Source: Bacteroidales bacterium
GTDB taxonomy: Bacteria; Bacteroidota; Bacteroidia; Bacteroidales; Paludibacteraceae
DNA length: 11,066 nt
Direction: 5' to 3'
Assembly: GCA_900771035.1 (NCBI GenBank)
Contig: CAAGML010000025.1
Location: 1 to 11,066, forward strand
The notes beneath the pieces were generated by a model that ran no database searches, was not told the DNA's origin, and worked only from the letters and a program-made list of their open reading frames with translations. Both the position numbers and the translations under genes were made by a program. Positions 1-7,272 of this stretch are shown here, one piece after another; positions within the stretch are counted from its first letter, which is position 1, and each line of letters starts with the position of its first letter.

Positions 1-2822
1 GAGTCGTAATATGTTCCGCTCTCGTACAGAACCCTTCCCCTCCAGTTGTAAGGCTCGTTGCCGCAGACGGTGTCATACTCCACGTAGTGGAAATTAGAGT
101 CAACCGACACAACCAGATGCAGGATACTGTCGCAGCCCCAGATGTTTTTCATTGTGTCGAGGATGACTCCGCCTTTTATGGTCCTTCCTTTGTAGGTGTA
201 GCTTTCGCCGGCACAGATATGTACCGTTTCGTATGTGTCATGTCTTGGCCGCACATTCAGTATCAGTTTGACTACGCTGTCGCACCCCATGACACTCCGC
301 AGAGTGTCGTAATACACTCCGCTCTTGGTCAGCACTCTATTCCCGAAGGTATATGACCCGCCATTGCATATCGTGTCATGCAATGTAGTCAGGTAATTTC
401 CGCTAATCGTCAGGTTCAGTTCGTACACGCTGTCGCAACCGTAACTTGACACGAGCGAGTCGTAATAGACGCCGCTCTCCGTCAACAAACGTCCCCTCCA
501 CGTAAATGGGCTGTTGCTGCACATAATGACAAACTCACGCTCAAGGAACTCTCCTCCCACCTTCACAAACAGGTGAATCACGCTGTCGCAGCCACCGACA
601 GTCTTCAGGCTGTCGGCATACCATCCTCCTGTGCCAATCATTCTTCCGTTGAAGTCATAGACATCCCCCTGGCATATTTTGACGGTTTTGATTGTGTCAT
701 ATTCTGGCAGTACGTTCAGGTATAGTCTCACGATACTGTCGCAACCGCTTTCAGCAACCAAAGTGTCGCTATAGACTCCCGATTTCGTCAGGTTCTGACC
801 GTTGAACCAGAAACTGCTGCCGTTGCATATAACCTTTCTCTGTTCCGTCACTTTGGCGCGGTTGATGGTCAGTCTCAGTTCATAGATACTGTCGCAACCT
901 GCCGCTGTGTGCAGGCTGTCGAAATACACGCCGCTCTCAGCAATGTCCCGTCCATGCCAACGGTGATTACCCTTTATGCACACGGTGTCAGTCTCGACGG
1001 AATAGAACGTGTCATGTACCACCAACGTGACGCTGTAAATGCTGTAGCAACCTGATTCTGTCCTTAGACTGTCGTAATAAGTGCCGGCATTCCTTAACTG
1101 TCTGCCATTGAAATTATAACTGTCACCACGGCAGATATGTTCCGTTGTGTGGAAATCAAATGTTGGCAATACGTTGACAATCAGTTTTATCACGCTGTCA
1201 CAACCATGACGGCTTTTCAGTGTGTCGTAGTATATGCAGCTTTTCGTGAAGACTGTGTCTGTTCCGTCTCCCCTTCTGTATGTGTATATGTCCCCCGCGC
1301 AAATGTTCTCATACTGCTCCGTCATGTATATGCTGTCTATGGTCAGCCTGAGTTCATACACACTGTCGCAGCCACCGACGGATTTTAAGCTGTCCCAGTA
1401 GATTCCGCTCTCGGTGATTGACTGGTTATGCCAAAGATGTACTCCGTTCGTACAAACGTGTTTCTCCTCAAGGAAATAGTAGTTGGCACATTCAATCAGT
1501 GTCAGCGTCAGAATGTTGTCGCAGCCGTTATCCGCCCGCACAGTGTCGTGGTATGTGCCCGCATGGGTATATGTCTTACCGTTGTAGGTATAGCTGCCCC
1601 CGTGGCAAAAACTATCGGTCTTGTATTCATGATAGCTCTCTTTGTAGTTCAGCACCAGCTTTATCACGCTGTCCACACCATAGACGGTCTGCAGGCTGTC
1701 GTAATACACACCCTCCTCAGTGATGACTTTGCCGTCGAAGGTATAACTCTGACCCCGGCAAATCTCCTCATAGTCTGTTATAAGATAACTTTTCATCACC
1801 AACAGGTGCAGTTCGCAAATGCTGTCGCAGCCATCTACTGTCTGCACAGTGTCAAGATAAACACCTGTCTCAGTCAGTGTGCGGTTATGCCATTGGTATG
1901 TCTGGTTCTGGTATGCTGTGTCATACTCAATGGTACGGTATGTCGGCAACACTGTCACCGTCAGTTCAAAGATACTGTCGCAACCGCAGTCGTTCTTAGT
2001 CGTGTCACGATATACACCTGCTCCACGCACCGTTTTTCCCCTGAAGTTGTATGCGTCGCCCTGACATATTGACACCGTCTGACTCTCATTGTACCCATAG
2101 CAGATGTTGACCACCAGTCTCACAACGCTGTCGCAGCCGTGGATATTGATCAGTGTATCGTAATATACACCTGCCTCATTATATACTTTTCCTCCGTAGG
2201 TCAGGCTTCCTCCATAGCAGAATGTCTTCGCCACCTCGGTTATCGTTGAATGATATACGGTAAGCCTCAGTTCATGCACGTCGTCGCAGCCGTCACTGCT
2301 CTTGATGCTGTCGTAGTAAATTCCGCTTTCCGTCAGGCTCTTTCCATGCCACATATACACGCCGTTTCCGCATACGGTGTCGTATTCTATATCGTGGAAT
2401 CGTGGTCGTTGTATCACAAAGACCTCATATATGCAGTCGCAGCCATAGACGGTCGTTGTATTGAAAATGTGAGTGCCCGGTGTCGAAACCCTCCATCCGT
2501 GGTACAGGGCAGACTCGCCGTCGCAAATCTCAAGTGTATCGTAGTAATGGTATTCGTCCCTTACGTTCAGTATAAGTTTCGTCACGCTGTCGCAACCTTG
2601 CGCCGTGATGGTTGTGTCGTAATAAACACCTGTTTGTGAGAGACTCCTGCCATTGAACTCGAAAGTCTCGCCATGGCATATATCCACCTCGTTGACTCCT
2701 GTCGGGAGTGAGAGTTCCAGCATCAGTACGCTGTCACAGCCATACTTGGTTTTTATAGTGTCGTAGTACGTCCCTGGTTCGTAAATCATTCTGTTCTGCC
2801 AGAGATAACCGACGTTGGTACA
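1..2822 (-). repeat. higher-order repeat: six copies of a three-repeat (A-B-C) unit, ~459 bp each
   Basis: Within the giant gene the 51-residue repeats fall into three types in strict rotation. Type A has a Trp (YxWHG or FTWRG), LTESG and ends YELRLT. Type B has ICNG or similar and ends VVKLxLNV. Type C has ICxGDxYxFNGR and ends with variable xxLxVxV. The first cysteine codon of type A lies at 2820, 2370, 1911, 1452, 978, 519 and 63, so super-units are 150, 153, 153, 158, 153 and 152 residues long. A seventh copy begins at the left edge. This implies growth by duplication of whole triplets. Confidence 0.88.
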
Positions 2823-4667
2823 GAAGGTGTCTCGTATCAATGCTAAGGCGGCAGGCCTTACCTTCAGTCGCAACACCATCACGCTGTCACAGCCGCTCAC
2901 ACTTTTGAAAGTATGTCGGTAGATGCCTTCATATCTGCATTGCTGACCATAGAAATCATAAAAACTTCCTTGACAGATTTCAGCTGAATCACTCTTCATG
3001 TACGAAGGGTTGAAACTGTATGTATATCTGACGATGCTGTCGCACCCTCTGTACGAAATAAGGGTATCCTCGAAAACACAGTTCTGTGTTATCTCCCTGT
3101 TGTTGACCCTTATGGTTTCGCCATAGCATGCCTGGTAATACAGCGATGCCCTTTTAGGATACTTTCCAATGTCTAATTTTGTAATCACGCAGCCCTCTTC
3201 GGTGGTCAGGCTGTCGTAATATATTCCGGGTTGGCTATACACTTTCCCGTTGAACATCACAGTATCGTCAGGGCAAATAGAGAGCAGTTGACTTTTCCGT
3301 ATCTCATTTGTTGACAACCTCAACTCGAAAGTAGTCCAACATCCATTCTCGTCAAAGTCTTCTATCTGATAAATTCCAGGCTGACTGAAGTACTGTCCAT
3401 GAAACTCGTATTGGTCGCCGAAACATATATACGCATTGGTTACTCTTATCTTACCAATGACGTCAACCGTTTTACTTATTGAGTCTGAGCAGGCAATGTC
3501 GAAAATACTTGACCTCAACGTGATGGTATATGTTCCTGAATATTGGTACACATACCCGTTCACGTCAATCTGAGTACTTGTGTTCCCGTCGCCCATATCC
3601 CAGTAATAGTAGTCGCACATCCTTAGTGGCGACACCGCCTGACCGTTGTCTCCTGCCACGTAGCTTCTGTTGTACAGGTCAACTGTTGACTCACACGTAC
3701 CGCTGATGTTTATGTCAAAATCAGCCACTGGGAACAACGACTCTGCCTTAGCCGTCAATTTGAAATAACAGTTCGGTCTTCCCACCTGACTCACCGTACA
3801 TTCGTAATCCTCGCCGTCTGGGGTCACTGTCAGGTCTTTCTTTGACGATAGCACCGTCGAATATCCTGACTTATACCATTTGTACTCGAAACCCTCAGGG
3901 GCTGACAATGTCACACTGTCCGTATTCAGACCGCATGACTCATTGATTATCTCGCCGTCTATGCACTGAATGTCGAAATATACATATCCGTAATGCGAAC
4001 CTTCCGCACAGTCATAGTTGGTGACTTTGATTTTTATTGTTTGTCCGTTATACGGGGACAAATCCACGCCGAAAGTAGTCCAGTCTTTCCATAGAATGTT
4101 GGCACCTATTTTCTTTTCCTCCTGCCAGCCTAAATTTTTGTCCGACACGAACTCAAAACTGAGGCACTGTTTGTCTAATGGGTTATTGTTGACATCCAGA
4201 ATCTCCAACTGAATCTTCGGCTGGTTTTTTGCACTATGCCATGCCAGACTTGAATGCTGCATTACTGCTGCATAGCTGAACAGTAGGATTGGTGGGTCGT
4301 TCGCTGCTGCCGTATAGGTGTATTCCACGCTCTCCCAGTAACCTTGCGGATTAAAGATATTGGTTCCTTTAATGTCGTCGTCGCCTAACCTTACCGATGC
4401 TGACGCTCCTGGTCTGATTGTCCTCAAGGCACTCACGTTTCCGTCACGACCTGGTGCAGTGATTACAGTATGGCTCGTAGGGTTGCCTATCAGTTTCTGT
4501 CGCCTGCCTACATTTGTCGATGTCTTGCCCTTTGAGTCGCTCCAGTCTCCGTACTCCATACGTGTAAATGTCGCATTCAGGTCAGTAAAGTCAAAGCACA
4601 TCTGTTGCCCCCGCACTGCCAAGGCCAACGTCAACCCCAAAACCAATATGTAAATCCTTCTCCTCAT
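1..4667 (-). CDS. giant secreted repeat protein, adhesin-like (3' end outside window)
   Basis: An uninterrupted reading frame of 1555 codons runs from the ATG at 4667 off the left edge. Residues 1-21 (MRRRIYILVLGLTLALAVRG, then QQ) are a typical signal peptide. Residues ~24-234 resemble the jelly-roll domain at the start of many Bacteroidota surface proteins (SVRLGD, then KDWTTFGVDLSPYNGQTIKI, then GYVYFDIQC). An Ig-like stretch follows (~235-314), then a PKD domain (~315-402, with WDMGDGNTS and YSGTYTITL). From ~403 on there are about 22 repeats of ~51 residues of the form C-x-G-x-Y-x-F-N-G, S-G-x-Y-Y-D-S/T-L, G-C-D-S-[IV]-x-x-L-x-L-x-V. Such GCDS repeats are known from large exported, often type IX secreted, Bacteroidota proteins; the sorting domain would lie outside the window. 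The start is 3 bases after the stop of the barrel gene, so translation is probably coupled. Adhesion is inference; no enzyme motif is seen. Confidence 0.93.
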   Translation of the reverse strand, partial: MRRRIYILVLGLTLALAVRGQQMCFDFTDLNATFTRMEYGDWSDSKGKTSTNVGRRQKLIGNPTSHTVITAPGRDGNVSALRTIRPGASASVRLGDDDIKGTNIFNPQGYWESVEYTYTAAANDPPILLFSYAAVMQHSSLAWHSAKNQPKIQLEILDVNNNPLDKQCLSFEFVSDKNLGWQEEKKIGANILWKDWTTFGVDLSPYNGQTIKIKVTNYDCAEGSHYGYVYFDIQCIDGEIINESCGLNTDSVTLSAPEGFEYKWYKSGYSTVLSSKKDLTVTPDGEDYECTVSQVGRPNCYFKLTAKAESLFPVADFDINISGTCESTVDLYNRSYVAGDNGQAVSPLRMCDYYYWDMGDGNTSTQIDVNGYVYQYSGTYTITLRSSIFDIACSDSISKTVDVIGKIRVTNAYICFGDQYEFHGQYFSQPGIYQIEDFDENGCWTTFELRLSTNEIRKSQLLSICPDDTVMFNGKVYSQPGIYYDSLTTEEGCVITKLDIGKYPKRASLYYQACYGETIRVNNREITQNCVFEDTLISYRGCDSIVRYTYSFNPSYMKSDSAEICQGSFYDFYGQQCRYEGIYRHTFKSVSGCDSVMVLRLKVRPAALALIRDTFCTNVGYLWQNRMIYEPGTYYDTIKTKYGCDSVLMLELSLPTGVNEVDICHGETFEFNGRSLSQTGVYYDTTITAQGCDSVTKLILNVRDEYHYYDTLEICDGESALYHGWRVSTPGTHIFNTTTVYGCDCIYEVFVIQRPRFHDIEYDTVCGNGVYMWHGKSLTESGIYYDSIKSSDGCDDVHELRLTVYHSTITEVAKTFCYGGSLTYGGKVYNEAGVYYDTLINIHGCDSVVRLVVNICYGYNESQTVSICQGDAYNFRGKTVRGAGVYRDTTKNDCGCDSIFELTVTVLPTYRTIEYDTAYQNQTYQWHNRTLTETGVYLDTVQTVDGCDSICELHLLVMKSYLITDYEEICRGQSYTFDGKVITEEGVYYDSLQTVYGVDSVIKLVLNYKESYHEYKTDSFCHGGSYTYNGKTYTHAGTYHDTVRADNGCDNILTLTLIECANYYFLEEKHVCTNGVHLWHNQSITESGIYWDSLKSVGGCDSVYELRLTIDSIYMTEQYENICAGDIYTYRRGDGTDTVFTKSCIYYDTLKSRHGCDSVIKLIVNVLPTFDFHTTEHICRGDSYNFNGRQLRNAGTYYDSLRTESGCYSIYSVTLVVHDTFYSVETDTVCIKGNHRWHGRDIAESGVYFDSLHTAAGCDSIYELRLTINRAKVTEQRKVICNGSSFWFNGQNLTKSGVYSDTLVAESGCDSIVRLYLNVLPEYDTIKTVKICQGDVYDFNGRMIGTGGWYADSLKTVGGCDSVIHLFVKVGGEFLEREFVIMCSNSPFTWRGRLLTESGVYYDSLVSSYGCDSVYELNLTISGNYLTTLHDTICNGGSYTFGNRVLTKSGVYYDTLRSVMGCDSVVKLILNVRPRHDTYETVHICAGESYTYKGRTIKGGVILDTMKNIWGCDSILHLVVSVDSNFHYVEYDTVCGNEPYNWRGRVLYESGTYYD
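2823..3460 (-). repeat. four older, divergent 51-residue repeats
   Basis: Four units between the PKD domain and the first type A unit carry the same frame of two cysteines and the YYDSL-GC core but are degenerate. Their core motifs read GCWTTFEL (near 3345), GCVITKL (near 3190), GCDSIVRY (near 3037) and GCDSVMVL (near 2885). They do not follow the A-B-C rotation clearly, except that the last, next to the first A unit, is compatible with type C. Confidence 0.8.
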
Positions 4668-4670
4668 TGT

Positions 4671-5558
4671 TTATCTTTTCCTGAAGCAAGGGCAAGTGTG
4701 GCATCTTGAGTTTATCCTGCTCACGTTGAACAGGAACGACACCTTCATGCCAACCATCACCGGCACCACGTACCGTCCCTCCATCTCCTTGCTGTTATAT
4801 GCCGAATACGGCTTAACCTCCGTGACATTATTTTCATTGACCCACGGTTCTCTGGTCGCCACACCGTCCATAATGTTGTTAAGGCCTGTCTCCACGAAAA
4901 ACGCCACCTTCAGCTTGTTGCATCTATCCACCTTCAGGTCCCAGCCCAGCTCACCCTCAAGCGACAAACTCAGCATTGTCCCGAACGACACAGTATCCTT
5001 CACATCATTATTTGTGTAATAATGGTTAGGCATATCCTCGTAATCGTCAATATAACGGTCAAACTCAGCCGAGGTGCTGTATTTCACGCGTGTGCTGTTG
5101 TGTAGGTCGAACTTCGACCCTATCTTCAGTCCTCCGCCCACATAAAACCCGTCCTTGTTGTTATTCCCCGACCAATATCCCGCCATGATATACACCCTCG
5201 CCATCCCCCAGTTCTGCATCTCGTCCCTTTGCGAATGCATCGTGTATTTCATCTTCCCCGCCAACTCTCGTGTATCCTTAAAATATACGTCAGGCACGCT
5301 TATGTCGCTCGAACACAGCGAGCTGAAATACTCGAACTCTCCTCCTCCGCCGAACCAGAAACGCCCCTCCCTGTACTCATAACCTATGTGCAGGCCGCCC
5401 GCGAAACCGCCCGGCACTTTCATCCCCGCCGACTGTCCGCCCAAAAGTCCGTAACCCGCGTTCATGCCTACGTTCACATAGTCCGACTTCCTTGCCGCCC
5501 TGCCGCTCACCCCCACCGTCACCAGCAGCATCATCAGCACGCAGAAAAGACTCCTCAT
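4671..5558 (-). CDS. outer-membrane beta-barrel protein, partner of the giant repeat protein
   Basis: From the ATG at 5558 the protein has 295 residues and opens with a clear signal peptide (MRSLFCVLMMLLVTVGVSGRA). The rest alternates polar and apolar residues in strand-like blocks rich in Gly and aromatics (GGFAGGLHIGYEYREGRFWF, then FYVGGGLKIGSKFDL). The final strand, YVVPVMVGMKVSFLF, is typical of Bacteroidota outer-membrane barrels. A short tail with three cysteines (CHTCPC) ends in basic residues, after the barrel. A longer form from a GTG at 5612 is possible but would put a charged stretch before the signal peptide. It is the first gene of a unit with the giant protein. Its order recalls the SprF/SprB pairs in which a barrel assists export of a repeat adhesin, but I see no PorP/SprF signature, so that role is only a hypothesis. 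Confidence 0.85.
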   Translation of the reverse strand: MRSLFCVLMMLLVTVGVSGRAARKSDYVNVGMNAGYGLLGGQSAGMKVPGGFAGGLHIGYEYREGRFWFGGGGEFEYFSSLCSSDISVPDVYFKDTRELAGKMKYTMHSQRDEMQNWGMARVYIMAGYWSGNNNKDGFYVGGGLKIGSKFDLHNSTRVKYSTSAEFDRYIDDYEDMPNHYYTNNDVKDTVSFGTMLSLSLEGELGWDLKVDRCNKLKVAFFVETGLNNIMDGVATREPWVNENNVTEVKPYSAYNSKEMEGRYVVPVMVGMKVSFLFNVSRINSRCHTCPCFRKR

Positions 5559-5650
5559 GCGCTCCCCCGCACGCACCCTTGCGTTTTTAATATTTTTATG
5601 AATGTCAGACACTCTTCTATCTCTTTTCTTTGGTTAAAGTTATAATCGTG

Positions 5651-5681
5651 CAAAGTTAGATATTTTTTTTCGTACTGCCAA
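5651..5681 (-). promoter_or_regulatory. Bacteroidota promoter of the barrel-giant protein unit
   Basis: On the minus strand the -7 box TAACTTTG (5658-5651) is preceded by TTG (5681-5679) with a 20-base spacer, matching the Bacteroidota primary sigma pattern. It lies about 90 bases before the ATG at 5558. The implied transcript start, just downstream of the -7 box, also leaves the alternative GTG at 5612 inside the transcript. Confidence 0.75.
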
Positions 5682-6072
5682 TAAAATTCTCTCTTTTTTA
5701 ATGTATTATATAATCCATTGATTATCAATCGACACAAAATGTCTCCTTTACAGTTCTGGGAACAAAAGAAATTCTCCGTCAACCTTTCATGCCAACAAAA
5801 CGCCCGCTCACCGTCGTGCTTTTTCTGAAAATACTCTATATTTAATAAAAAACACCTCTCTCCTCATCACTTTGATACTGACAAATTTTTTTATGATTTG
5901 ATATGCCAACCTGCAATATTTCAGAATTATACCTCTTTTTTATGCGTATTCAGTTCGGTTGTTGGATACTACGGTTCAGATGCCACATTTTAACAATTCA
6001 GTGCTAAACCCGTGGCACTATAACGTCTCGTATGGATAACTTTGCACAAATTCAGCAAAAAACAGATTTTAA
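5682..6072. other. gene-free AT-rich stretch
   Basis: No credible gene is seen on either strand; the only sizeable frame (minus, 5782-5555) overlaps the barrel promoter and has no family features. A TAACTTTG box at 6037-6044 on the plus strand looks like a -7 element but has no TTG at the right distance. A weak hairpin (AGTGC/GCACT) lies near 6000-6019. Confidence 0.6.
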
Positions 6073-6160
6073 CAAAACCGCAAAGTCGAAACATCGTAAC
6101 ATCGTAACATCGCAAAGTCGCAAAGTCGAAATGCCGAAAAACTGAAAAACTGAAAAGTCG
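6073..6160. repeat. tandem array, eleven 8-base units
   Basis: Eleven consecutive units of exactly 8 bases follow each other without gaps. The commonest are CAAAGTCG (three copies), TAACATCG (two) and AAAAACTG (two), with one-off variants such as AAACATCG, AAATGCCG and AAAAGTCG. All share an A-rich first half and end in CG or TG. The array is intergenic. Confidence 0.85.
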
Positions 6161-6181
6161 AGATTAGTTGCCTAACCGACA

Positions 6182-6214
6182 ACTTCTTCATTACTTCTTC
6201 ATTACTTCATCAAT
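6182..6214. repeat. short tandem array, 11-base unit
   Basis: Two exact copies of ACTTCTTCATT (6182-6192 and 6193-6203) are followed by one degenerate copy, ACTTCATCAAT (6204-6214). It lies between the 8-base and the GC-rich 11-base arrays. Confidence 0.7.
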
Positions 6215-6253
6215 CAACATTTCCAAACACCATACAAACCTACTAAATACGTA

Positions 6254-6350
6254 GGCTGCCCGAAGGCTGCCCGAAGGCTGCCCGAAGGCTGCCCGTAACC
6301 TGCCCGTAGGCTGCCCGAAGGCTGCCCGTAACCTGCCCGTAGGCTGAACC
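6254..6350. repeat. tandem array, eight and a half 11-base units, GC-rich
   Basis: Eight gapless units of 11 bases (6254-6341), each GGCTGCCCGAA, GGCTGCCCGTA or ACCTGCCCGTA, plus a partial ninth (6342-6350). Units 3-5 equal units 6-8 exactly, so a 33-base block was duplicated. The array is much richer in G+C than its flanks. Reading frames through it on the minus strand give GYGQPSGSLRA-type peptides, which I regard as shadows of the array. Confidence 0.92.
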
Positions 6351-6445
6351 TATCTCTAACCATATCATCAACCCACTTTTTCCACCCCGTTTCAACCCCC
6401 AAAAAACAAAAAAATCACCTCCCTGAAAAATATTTTCCCAAACGC

Positions 6446-6476
6446 TTGGATATTCCAAAAAAAGTTCGTACCTTTG
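6446..6476 (+). promoter_or_regulatory. promoter of the tRNA gene
   Basis: TTG (6446-6448), a 20-base spacer and TACCTTTG (6469-6476) match the Bacteroidota consensus. The expected transcript start is near 6481-6484, some 35 bases before the mature tRNA, leaving a short 5' leader to be removed by RNase P. Confidence 0.8.
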
Positions 6477-6517
6477 CACCGCTTTTCAGCCAAGGCGCAT
6501 TCCTTGCGTTTAGCACT

Positions 6518-6592
6518 GGTCTCATAGCTCAGTTGGTTAGTAGCACCTGACTCATAATCAGGGGGTCCTAGGTTCAAGCCCTAGTGGGACCA
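6518..6592 (+). tRNA. tRNA-Met (anticodon CAT); tRNA-Ile2 not excluded
   Basis: A full cloverleaf can be drawn. The acceptor stem pairs 6518-6524 with 6585-6591 (one T-G pair). The anticodon stem CCTGA/TCAGG encloses the loop CTCATAA with anticodon CAT at 6553-6555. The T arm is CTAGG/CCTAG with loop TTCAAGC, and the discriminator base is A6592. The 3' CCA is not encoded, as is usual in this phylum. A CAT anticodon can serve elongator Met or, after lysidine modification, Ile for AUA; initiator Met is unlikely because the anticodon stem lacks the three G-C pairs. The D arm is slightly irregular, with an extra T around 6541. Confidence 0.95.
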
Positions 6593-6597
6593 CACCG

Positions 6598-6637
6598 AAA
6601 AAGCCGGTTATCAAACTAAATGATAACCGGCTTTTTT
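6598..6637 (+). terminator. intrinsic terminator of the tRNA gene, probably bidirectional
   Basis: A perfect 16-base-pair hairpin pairs AAAAAGCCGGTTATCA (6598-6613) with TGATAACCGGCTTTTT (6621-6636) around a 7-base loop and ends in a run of T. Because the 5' arm starts with A residues it can also act on the minus strand as a second stop for the rubrerythrin transcript. Confidence 0.92.
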
Positions 6638-6650
6638 CGGCATTTGTCAC

Positions 6651-6680
6651 AAAAAAACAGCGCCTTCACTGAAGACGCTG
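6651..6680 (-). terminator. intrinsic terminator of the perR-rubrerythrin operon
   Basis: On the minus strand CAGCGTCTTC and GAAGGCGCTG pair as a 10-base-pair stem (one T-G pair) with a 3-base loop, followed by seven T residues (6657-6651). It begins 28 bases past the rubrerythrin stop codon. Confidence 0.9.
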
Positions 6681-6707
6681 CCTGAAAAATGTGATTTAAT
6701 ACGCCGA

Positions 6708-7253
6708 TTATTTGCCGAAATATCTCTTGAACAGACCCTCGAAACCTTTGCCGTGGCGTGCCTCGTCTTTAGCCATCTCGTGAACAGTGTCGTGGATAGC
6801 GTCAAGGTTAGCCTCTTTAGCGTTCTTGGCGATACGCATCTTGTCCGCACATGCGCCAGCCTCGGCGTTCATACGTTTCTCAAGGTTAGTCTTGGTGTCC
6901 CAAACAACGTCACCGAGAAGTTCGGCGAATTTAGCGCAATGCTCAGCCTCCTCGAAAGCGTAGCGTTTGAATGCCTCTGCGATTTCAGGATAGCCCTCGC
7001 GGTCTGCCTGACGACTCATAGCCAGATACATACCCACCTCAGTAGCCTCACCCATGAAGTGAGCGTTGAGGTCCTTGATCATCTCCTCGTTCGTGCCTTC
7101 CTTGGCAACGCCGATGACATGCTCGGTAACGAAATTCAGTTCACCTTCCTCCAGTTTCTCGAACTTCTCTCTTGGCTGTTTGCACTGTGGGCAACGCTCT
7201 GGTGCCTCTGGTCCTTCGTGTACGTAACCGCACACTTTACAAATCCATTTCAT
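6708..7253 (-). CDS. rbr: rubrerythrin, rubredoxin-first (reverse) type
   Basis: A cytoplasmic non-haem iron peroxidase that reduces hydrogen peroxide with electrons passed through its rubredoxin centre. The 181-residue protein starts with the rubredoxin module (C5-x2-C8 and C21-x2-C24, with [14 protein letters not shown]) and continues with the four-helix diiron domain. Candidate iron ligands are E69 in helix A ([11 protein letters not shown]), E102-x-x-H105 in helix B ([10 protein letters not shown]), a Glu near 131 in helix C and E164-x-x-H167 in helix D (DEARHGKGF). Having rubredoxin at the N-terminus marks the reverse form common in anaerobes. It lies 19 bases after the stop of the PerR-like regulator and shares its transcript, so peroxide induction is likely. 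Length and motifs are complete. Confidence 0.97.
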   Translation of the reverse strand: MKWICKVCGYVHEGPEAPERCPQCKQPREKFEKLEEGELNFVTEHVIGVAKEGTNEEMIKDLNAHFMGEATEVGMYLAMSRQADREGYPEIAEAFKRYAFEEAEHCAKFAELLGDVVWDTKTNLEKRMNAEAGACADKMRIAKNAKEANLDAIHDTVHEMAKDEARHGKGFEGLFKRYFGK

Positions 7254-7272
7254 AATTGTGTTTTTTTATAAG

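Noticed and set aside
87..2639. Several plus-strand frames of 60-214 codons opposite the giant gene
   Set aside because: They are complements of the repetitive minus-strand gene; their Cys/Val-rich, low-complexity peptides recur with the same 51-codon period and have no start signals or family features.
1..3460. Regularly spaced repeats as a CRISPR array
   Set aside because: The period is ~153 bases, the repeats are degenerate at DNA level and encode an uninterrupted protein; no cas genes are present.
5555..5782. 75-codon minus-strand frame before the barrel gene
   Set aside because: It runs through the promoter and leader of the barrel gene and overlaps its start; composition is AT-driven and no motif is seen.
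6000..6517. An 11-base inverted match (GTTTAGCACTG) between 6508-6518 and the complement near 5999-6009, considered as ends of a small mobile element
   Set aside because: The match stops after 11 bases, there is no target duplication or transposase, and one copy overlaps the first base of the tRNA; chance is a sufficient explanation.
6214..6577. Three overlapping minus-strand frames with GYGQPSGSLRA peptides
   Set aside because: They are translations of the 11-base array in different frames; the unit length is not a multiple of three and the frames run into the tRNA promoter.
6753..7271. 172-codon plus-strand frame opposite rubrerythrin
   Set aside because: The opposite strand encodes rubrerythrin with all expected ligands, so this is its shadow.
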